Assembly: GCA_944989445.1 (NCBI GenBank)
Contig: CALYLW010000185.1
Span: forward strand, 1-64,000
Direction: 5' to 3'
From: Ampullaceana balthica
Lineage: Eukaryota > Mollusca > Gastropoda > Lymnaeidae
Length of the DNA stretch: 64,000 bases
How positions within the stretch are numbered: position 1 is the stretch's first letter; each line of letters opens with the position of its first letter. Shown piece after piece: positions 56,278 to 64,000 of this stretch. The notes under the pieces were generated by a model. That model made no database searches. It was not told the origin of the DNA and saw only the letters and a program-made list of their open reading frames with translations. A program made the translations under genes and the position numbers.

Positions 56278-56960
56278 GTAATCGAGAGTCTTATAATAAA
56301 ATTTCTGTTCGATTTCTAAAGGTGCGATAAATAATTATTATTAGATTTTAAAACTGAAATGCGATTAAATATAATAGGTTCCAGAAAAAACTATGAATAA
56401 CTTAAAACACAGAATCAACTAAGTTATGTTCCCTGGCCGTAAATGGTACGTATTTCAATAACTTATTGCATACTGTCTATAACAGATGTTTCGTCAGACG
56501 CCTTCAAATCTACCTAAACATTCCCTTTTCTTGGGAAAACTGGGATCCCTTGAGCAACTTGGGTCCCTAGAGTAAACTGGGGTCCCTAGCAGGATGGTAT
56601 TATCCGTGTCCCTCTTCCCCTCCCCCCTCCATGACGTCTCGTTTATTGCCCCTCGCTGTGGCCCGAGTCTGTCTATCTGCATCTATCATTTATATATGGC
56701 CCTGGCAGACTCGGTGCTCCACAAACAGACATAAAATTATGACAGGATTTGATAGAAGCATACCCACACATTAGCACACACACAAACACACACGCGTTAG
56801 GAAAAAGAGATTTAGAATCACAAGGGCCGGAAACTCTGACAGAAAAAAATACACACACACACAAATATACACATACACACACTCCTGTAAGAAAACAATT
56901 TTACGCCAACAATAATTCCTTGTCACAGAAGCATGTGTTGTTTATAGTTATTCATTGCGG
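56278..56960. other. non-coding sequence
   Basis: AT-rich, with a GGGTCCCTAG.-type short repeat (56540-56595) and CA-rich tracts (56770-56880). No gene is recognised. Confidence 0.4.
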
Positions 56961-57685
56961 GTAAGTATGGTATACATAGTCTGTAAGTATGGTATACATA
57001 GTCTGTAAGTATGGTATACATAGGCTGTAAGTATGGTATCCATAGGCTGTAAGTATGGTATACATAGGCTGTAAGTATGGTATACATAGGCTGTAAGTAT
57101 GGTATACATAGGCTGTAAGTATGGTATACATAGGCTGTAAGTATGGTATACATAGGCTGTAAGTATGGTATACATAGGCTGTAAGTATGGTATACATAGG
57201 CTGTAAGTATGGTATACATAGGCTGTAAGTATGGTATACATAGGCTGTAAGTATGGTATACATAGGCTGTAAGTATGGTATACATAGGCTGTAAGTATGG
57301 TATACATAGGCTGTAAGTATGGTATACATAGGCTGTAAGTATGGTATACATAGGCTGTAAGTATGGTATACATAGGCTGTAAGTATGGTATACATAGGCT
57401 GTAAGTATGGTATACATAGGCTGTAAGTATGGTATACATAGGCTGTAAGTATGGTATACATAGGCTGTAAGTATGGTATACATAGGCTGTAAGTATGGTA
57501 TACATAGGCTGTAAGTATGGTATACATAGGCTGTAAGTATGGTATACATAGGCTGTAAGTATGGTATACATAGGCTGTAAGTATGGTATACATAGGCTGT
57601 AAGTATGGTATACATAGGCTGTAAGTATGGTATACATAGGCTGTAAGTATGGTATACATAGGCTGTAAGTATGGTATACATAGGC
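56961..57685. repeat. 22-bp satellite GTAAGTATGGTATACATAGG, 33 copies
   Basis: Nearly perfect copies; the first few vary (AGTCT, TATCCAT). On the plus strand every unit carries GTAAGTAT, the optimal 5' splice-site sequence for U1 pairing at positions +1 to +8. Three minus-strand frames of about 250 residues (SLCIPYLQPMYTILTAYVYH repeats) arise because no frame has a stop. Confidence 0.97.
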
Positions 57686-58066
57686 ACACACCACCTAATT
57701 GTACCCACACATCACACACACACCACCTAATTGTACCCACACATCACACACACACCACCTAATTGTACCCACACATCACACACACACCACCTAATTGTAC
57801 CCACACATCACAACCACACCACCTAATTGTACCCACACATCACACACACACCACCTAATTGTACCCACACATCACAACACACACCACCTAATTGTACCCA
57901 CACATCACAACCACACCACCTAATTGTACCCACACATCACACACACACCACCTAATTGTACCCACACATCACACACACACCACCTGATTGTACCCACACA
58001 TCACACACACACCACCTAATTGTACCCACACATCACACACACACCACCTGATTGTACCCACACATA
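57686..58066. repeat. 32-bp minisatellite, twelve copies
   Basis: Units contain CCACCTAATTGTACCCACAC and ATCACACACACA. It directly abuts the 22-bp array with no spacer. Confidence 0.95.
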
Positions 58067-58213
58067 ACGCAGTCATTCACTGACACCAGCCAAAATTCCG
58101 TAGCTGTGTTGATGCCCCTGAAAGTCGGACCCAATGATTATAAACCAGTGGCGTGACACTCAAGGGGAACCAGCGTCAAGAAACGGAAACGCGCGGCCCA
58201 CTGAGTCAACGCC

Positions 58214-58552
58214 TCTCAGACTTACAGCCTCTCAGACTTACAGCCTCTCAGACTTACAGCCGGCATGGCATACAGCTTGCATGGCATACAGCCTGCATGG
58301 CATACAGCCTGCATGGCATACAGCCTGCATGGCATACAGCCTGCATGGCATACAGCCTGCATGGCATACAGCCTGCATGGCATACAGCCTGCATGGCATA
58401 CAGCCTGCATGGCATACAGCCTGCATGGCATACAGCCTGCATGGCATACAGCCTGCATGGCATACAGCCTGCATGGCATACAGCCTGCATGGCATACAGC
58501 CTGCATGGCATACAGCCTGCATGGCATACAGCCTGCATGGCATACAGCTTTA
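58214..58552. repeat. 16-bp minisatellite with two subfamilies
   Basis: Three units of CTCAGACTTACAGCCT are followed by about 18 of GCATGGCATACAGCCT. Both are 16 bp and share TACAGCCT, so one array changed sequence. Long open frames on both strands are artefacts. Confidence 0.95.
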
Positions 58553-58624
58553 CAGAGACAATGCCTTTCTTTCAGAGACAATACTTTTTTACTTAAAAAC
58601 TTCTAAGAGAAAAATGTCGCTCAG

Positions 58625-58686
58625 CCTAACAGAGCAGCAATAGTAGCCTAACAGAGCAGCAATAGTAGCCTAACAGAGCAGCAATA
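58625..58686. repeat. 22-bp repeat, three copies
   Basis: CCTAACAGAGCAGCAATAGT units. Confidence 0.9.
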
Positions 58687-59205
58687 AAAGCCTCGTGTGG
58701 GCAACTCATTGCAAATGTCCATATTTCCCTGTTTATGCCAGCAGGAGATTGAAAGATACAAGAGAGTTTCGTAATGAGATAAGGTCAAGGTCAGTAGATT
58801 CCTTTCCAAGAATGTTAGAGCGAAGCATGAGGCCATCAAACAGCTGAGGTCCGGTATGTTGAAGGTTACTTTAGACTCACTCCATTCTTGCACCGTTTGC
58901 ATTTATTGACGTTTATTGCAGTTTGCAGAAGTAAAAATAAGTTTTTAACTTTGTAAAACATCAATTAATTTCCTCTCTATATATATTGTTGTTTTTTTCC
59001 ATTGATATTCGCATACAAACGAACATACAAAACTTTAGCGGAATTCATTTTCTTAGAATAAAACCACTATAGACAGTCCACAGATGTCTGTGAAAGACAC
59101 CTAGGAAAGTCAGAGACATGGTGCGTAGACTAAAAGGGGCAAGTAAAATATAAGCGACTTCAGCTTAAAGTAATCTCCTAAAACTTGGTCCTCACTTTTC
59201 CAAAT
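58687..59205. other. non-coding sequence
   Basis: Nothing recognised. Confidence 0.5.
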
Positions 59206-61737
59206 AACTCACGTTTGGAGCCACAGTTACAACTCACGTTTGGAGCCACAGTTACAACTCACGTTTGGAACCACAGTTACAACTCACATTTGGAGCCACA
59301 GTTACAACTCACATTTGGAGCCACAGTTACAACTCACGTTTGGAGCCACAGTTACAACTCACGTTTGGAACCACAGTTACAACTCACGTTTGGAGCCACA
59401 GTTACAACTCACGTTTGGAACCACAGTTACAACTCACGTTTGGAGCCACAGTTACAACTCACGTTTGGAGCCACAGTTACAACTCACGTTTGGAGCCACA
59501 ATTACAACTCACGTTTGGAGCCACAGTTACAACTCACGTTTGGAGCCACAGTTACAACTCACGTTTGGAGCCACAGTTACAACTCACGTTTGGAGCCACA
59601 GTTACAACTCACGTTTGGAGCCACAGTTACAACTCACGTTTGGAGCCACAGTTACAACTCACGTTTGGAGCCACAATTACAACTCACGTTTGGAGCCACA
59701 ATTACAACTCACGTTTGGAGCCACAATTACAACTCACGTTTGGAGCCACAATTACAACTCACGTTTGGAGCCACAATTACAACTCACGTTTGGAGCCACA
59801 GTTACAACTCACGTTTGGAGCCACAGTTACAACTCACGTTTGGAGCCACAATTACAACTCACGTTTGGAGCCACAGTTACAACTCACGTTTGGAGCCACA
59901 GTTACAACTCACGTTTGGAGCCACAATTACAACTCACGTTTGGAGCCACAGTTACAACTCACGTTTGGAGCCACAATTACAACTCACGTTTGGAGCCACA
60001 GTTACAACTCACGTTTGGAGCCACAATTACAACTCACGTTTGGAGCCACAATTACAACTCACGTTTGGAGCCACAATTACAACTCACGTTTGGAGCCACA
60101 ATTACAACTCACGTTTGGAGCCACAATTACAACTCACGTTTGGAGCCACAATTACAACTCACGTTTGGAGCCACAATTACAACTCACGTTTGGAGCCACA
60201 GTTACAACTCACGTTTGGAGCCACAATTACAACTCACGTTTGGAGCCACAATTACAACTCACGTTTGGAGCCACAATTACAACTCACGTTTGGAGCCACA
60301 GTTACAACTCACGTTTGGAGCCACAATTACAACTCACGTTTGGAGCCACAGTTACAACTCACGTTTGGAGCCACAATTACAACTCACGTTTGGAGCCACA
60401 ATTACAACTCACGTTTGGAGCCACAATTACAACTCACGTTTGGAGCCACAATTACAACTCACGTTTGGAGCCACAGTTACAACTCACGTTTGGAGCCACA
60501 GTTACAACTCACGTTTGGAGCCACAATTACAACTCACGTTTGGAGCCACAGTTACAACTCACGTTTGGAGCCACAGTTACAACTCACGTTTGGAGCCACA
60601 GTTACAACTCACGTTTGGAGCCACAATTACAACTCACGTTTGGAGCCACAATTACAACTCACGTTTGGAGCCACAGTTACAACTCACGTTTGGAGCCACA
60701 ATTACAACTCACGTTTGGAGCCACAGTTACAACTCACGTTTGGAGCCACAGTTACAACTCACGTTTGGAGCCACAATTACAACTCACGTTTGGAGCCACA
60801 GTTACAACTCACGTTTGGAGCCACAATTACAACTCACGTTTGGAGCCACAGTTACAACTCACGTTTGGAGCCACAATTACAACTCACGTTTGGAGCCACA
60901 ATTACAACTCACGTTTGGAGCCACAATTACAACTCACGTTTGGAGCCACAATTACAACTCACGTTTGGAGCCACAATTACAACTCACGTTTGGAGCCACA
61001 GTTACAACTCACGTTTGGAGCCACAGTTACAACTCACGTTTGGAGCCACAATTACAACTCACGTTTGGAGCCACAGTTACAACTCACGTTTGGAGCCACA
61101 GTTACAACTCACGTTTGGAGCCACAATTACAACTCACGTTTGGAGCCACAGTTACAACTCACGTTTGGAGCCACAATTACAACTCACGTTTGGAGCCACA
61201 ATTACAACTCACGTTTGGAGCCACAGTTACAACTCACGTTTGGAGCCACAGTTACAACTCACGTTTGGAGCCACAGTTACAACTCACGTTTGGAGCCACA
61301 GTTACAACTCACGTTTGGAGCCACAGTTACAACTCACGTTTGGAGCCACAGTTACAACTCACGTTTGGAGCCACAGTTACAACTCACGTTTGGAGCCACA
61401 GTTACAACTCACGTTTGGAGCCACAGTTACAACTCACGTTTGGAGCCACAATTACAACTCACGTTTGGAGCCACAGTTACAACTCACGTTTGGAGCCACA
61501 ATTACAACTCACGTTTGGAGCCACAGTTACAACTCACGTTTGGAGCCACAGTTACAACTCACGTTTGGAGCCACAATTACAACTCACGTTTGGAGCCACA
61601 GTTACAACTCACGTTTGGAGCCACAGTTACAACTCACGTTTGGAGCCACAGTTACAACTCACGTTTGGAGCCACAGTTACAACTCACGTTTGGAGCCACA
61701 ATTACAACTCACGTTTGGAGCCACAGTTACAACTCAT
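59206..61737. repeat. 25-bp satellite, about 101 copies, 2.5 kb
   Basis: CACGTTTGGAGCCACAGTTA plus CAACT. The only common variant is CAGTTAC/CAATTAC, with a few GGAACC and CACATTT units at the left end. Because 25 is one more than a multiple of three and no frame has a stop, all three plus frames stay open for 835 to 896 residues and read the same 25-residue super-repeat. It is not a gene. Confidence 0.98.
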
Positions 61738-61750
61738 ATTTCTATGAATC

Positions 61751-61873
61751 AGACAAAAACATGTTAACTGTTGCCTTACCGTCAAATTTATCTGAACAAA
61801 CTGATGACAAAAACATGTTGACTGTTGCCTTACCGTCAAATTTATCTGAACAAACTGATGACAAAAACATGTT
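61751..61873. repeat. 53-bp duplication
   Basis: Two copies of AACATGTTGACTGTTGCCTT and TTATCTGAACAAACTGATGA. Confidence 0.9.
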
Positions 61874-63270
61874 GTCGCTTATAATCCGTCAGGATGAGGC
61901 ATCCGGTTTAATACTGAATAACGCCAAGGCGTCACGCACCATAGAACAAACCTGATTCGGTTGAGCTCACCCCACTGGCCTACTGACCAGCACATAATGA
62001 CCATTTATTAATTGCCGCCAGTCCCACCTCCACCCACTTTCATCGTAAGATGGACACCGGAAATGCCGGCCCACGCGGATCTGGTCGGGATCTTCCAGTG
62101 GACATGTTGTAAACATTTATTGGCGCCCGTGTTACCTCGGACCACCGCCTGGACCACCGCCTGTACCACCGTCTGGACACTGCAGGCCCCCTAGCCCCCC
62201 CCCCATGTCCGAATGCTGTAAGATGTCCGGTCTTGGTGGTCAAGGTGGCGGGGGGGGGTAAGGAGGTTAATTGGTCATTGTTATACCCCAGGCTTTGAGT
62301 ATTAAAGCAAGTTTTCATGTTTGTTACAAGACATTATTAGAACCGCTCATCTCTTAGTTTTTTGGTGGTTCGAAGACATCAGAATAGCAAATCTCTACGT
62401 TTTGTGGTGGTTACAAGACATTATTAGAACCACTCATCTCTAATGAGCAAGCAATAAATGATTACATTCAAGACTTAGAGAAAATTATGATTTAAATGGA
62501 GGGGAAAATGACTTCTAAAATAAACAAGCCGACATGACTGCGGGGTGACTGTAAGATCATGATAGAGCTGTCCGCAAGGCTGACCTTGTACCTCCATCTG
62601 TTCATTTCTTGAACGATCCCTCTATCTATACAGGATGTGCATAGTAAATAAAAAGGAAAAAAAGATATATGAAGAAAAAGGCATATGAGTTTGGCGATAT
62701 AGAGAATGACAGAGAAAAGAGGAAGGAAAAGAAAGAAAAGGAGAGAGAAAGATTTGAGAGAGAGCGAAAGAAGGAAAGAGAGAGCGAAAGAAGGAAAGAG
62801 AGAGTGGAAGACTTTATGAAATGAAGAGAAAAGTAAATGTCCAACTAATGGGTGTTCCCTCTGCGTGCCACACATTAGTTTTTAATTTGTAGAGTAAAGG
62901 GAAAAAAAGGAGTAATGTTAAGTTTTTAAAAACTTCAAGTACCGGTCTCTTAAAATTTGAACCACCAATGGCACCCCCCCCCCACACCCACCACCACCCC
63001 CCACCCTCGACCCCACAGACCCAACGACCACCAATGGCACCCCTCCTCCACACCCACCGCCCCCCTACCCTGGCACCCCTCCTCCACACCCACCTACCCC
63101 CCTACCCTGGCACCCCTCCTCCACACCCACCACACCCCCCCACCCTCGACCCCACAGACCTTTCCGACGACCATCAATGCCAGGCGTTCTTTTACAGTGG
63201 CCGGCTTGAAGGCCTCACAGAACAAATGATGACGGTTCTCATCCTTGTCACGGCGTGACCACCGCCTGTA

Positions 63271-63295
63271 GTAAACAAAGCGGCCCTCTGTTTAC
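63271..63295. promoter_or_regulatory. inverted pair of forkhead sites
   Basis: GTAAACA (63271-63277) and TGTTTAC (63289-63295) are perfect inverted copies of the forkhead core, 11 bases apart. Factor binding is inferred from the motif only. Confidence 0.35.
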
Positions 63296-63364
63296 GGGAT
63301 GCACTTTATTTACCGCTGGCTAATTTTGTGTATGACGCTTATCTTCTAGACCACGTGATACAGC

Positions 63365-63373
63365 GCGCATGCG
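63365..63373. promoter_or_regulatory. NRF1-like GCGCATGCG motif
   Basis: GCGCATGCG in CGCGCATGCGTC is close to the NRF1 palindrome, with a CACGTG E-box 12 bases before it. Such motifs are typical of housekeeping promoters. Confidence 0.3.
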
Positions 63374-63681
63374 TCACAATGCTTTATTGTCTCAGGCGAA
63401 GATAGGGTGGAGCGTTAGGAAAGAATTCAAAAGGTTGGGGTGGGAAGGGGGAGGGGTGGGAGTGTTAAGACATTTGGTTGTTGGGGGGGGGGAGAGAAAA
63501 TTTTAACTCTACAACGGGATGTTGAAATGAAGAAAGTTTTTCTCTTTGAAAGGTATTTGAAGAAAAGCTTAAACGGAAATGAAAGTATTTTCTATTTAAA
63601 CAGATTGTATCGTGTGGCACCAACCACGTGGCCGTGTTCATTAATGGAAACATAATGGCGTTTTATTTTCTAGTTCAGGGA

Positions 63682-63695
63682 GTTTCCACGGCAAC
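63682..63695. promoter_or_regulatory. RFX X-box
   Basis: GTTTCCACGGCAAC fits the X-box consensus GTNRCC-N0-3-RGYAAC in all but one position (T at the R). GCATTGTTGTC, a SOX core, follows directly. Confidence 0.4.
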
Positions 63696-64000
63696 GCATT
63701 GTTGTCATGGGAGCCGTATAACGGAAATGACGTGTGCGCGGAAGCAACAACGGTGTCTAAAAAAATAAGCTATAATATAGTTAATTTGTAAGAGACAACC
63801 GGCGAGCACAAAAGAAAATGCCAGTCGTAACAGAGAGTTTAATTTTCAATAGGTCTCAACGTTGTAAAAAGCCAAAAATCAAATTTGATGGCAACACATT
63901 ATTTAATAATGTCATTGACGTCATTGTTTTGGTCGTACATACAATGGACATCAATCATTCAATCATTGTTTTGTTTGTAGCTTGTTCAAACGTTGTGTAT

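Larger units (their letters stand above)
61874..64000. other. complex non-coding sequence at the right end
   Basis: No exon is certain. A duplicated GTTACAAGACATTATTAGAA lies at 62321 and 62409. A GA-rich 20-bp repeat (62750-62815) and a CCCCTCCTCCACACCCACC repeat (62971-63160) are present. Motifs at 63.27-63.70 kb suggest regulatory DNA. Confidence 0.4.

Noticed and set aside
56923..57740. Three minus-strand open frames of about 250 residues
   Set aside because: Produced by the 22-bp satellite; same super-repeat in every frame.
59185..61955. Three overlapping plus-strand open frames of 835-896 residues
   Set aside because: They lie wholly in a 25-bp satellite without stop codons. All three frames read the same super-repeat, and there is no unique domain or splice context.

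Overview
This window is non-coding-rich animal nuclear DNA with introns, GT-AG splice sites, hAT-type transposon remnants, AT-rich introns and a very high density of minisatellites. There is no bacterial or viral gene organisation. The one gene recognised with certainty is a SoxD (Sox5/6/13) transcription factor on the minus strand. Its protostome-like sequence, plus the short invertebrate repeats bounded by ACTAG-type starts and ACAGACAGAC/(AT)n ends, suggest a spiralian, probably a gastropod mollusc. That taxon is an inference, not something the sequence proves.

Layout. 1-0.43 kb holds the C-terminal end of a hAT transposase interrupted by a small hAT MITE. 0.57-1.91 kb is a 26-bp minisatellite with two subfamilies. 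1.9-8.09 kb is the region downstream of SoxD (3'UTR and intergenic). 8.09-16.24 kb carries nine SoxD exons on the minus strand. Eight of them join in phase to give a 672-residue partial protein with an HMG box, the conserved SoxD tail, a PLNLS CtBP-type motif and three SUMO-type motifs. The ninth is a symmetrical 207-nt cassette exon placed between the HMG box and the SoxD tail. The N-terminal coiled-coil half typical of SoxD proteins is not visible anywhere in the 47.7 kb upstream. A promoter-like stretch with a good splice donor at 18.58 kb could be an internal promoter for a short isoform.

16.2-64 kb is upstream or first-intron sequence of SoxD, possibly with a second gene on the plus strand. 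Islands of complex sequence, some with clustered SOX, forkhead, CTCF-like, CRE or RFX-like motifs, alternate with tandem arrays. The largest arrays are 41 bp (40.2-42.3 kb), 34 bp (44.0-45.3 kb, about 38 near-identical copies), 22 bp (57.0-57.7 kb, about 33 copies, each with a U1-complementary GTAAGTAT), 25 bp (59.2-61.7 kb, about 101 copies) and an 11-bp helically phased array (26.2-26.5 kb). Two short plus-strand segments, at 42.3 and 56.2 kb, look like coding exons of an unrecognised gene and are phase-compatible with each other.

The very long open frames in the window lie inside tandem repeats whose unit has no stop codon. They are not treated as genes. No rRNA, tRNA, CRISPR array or complete autonomous transposon was found.
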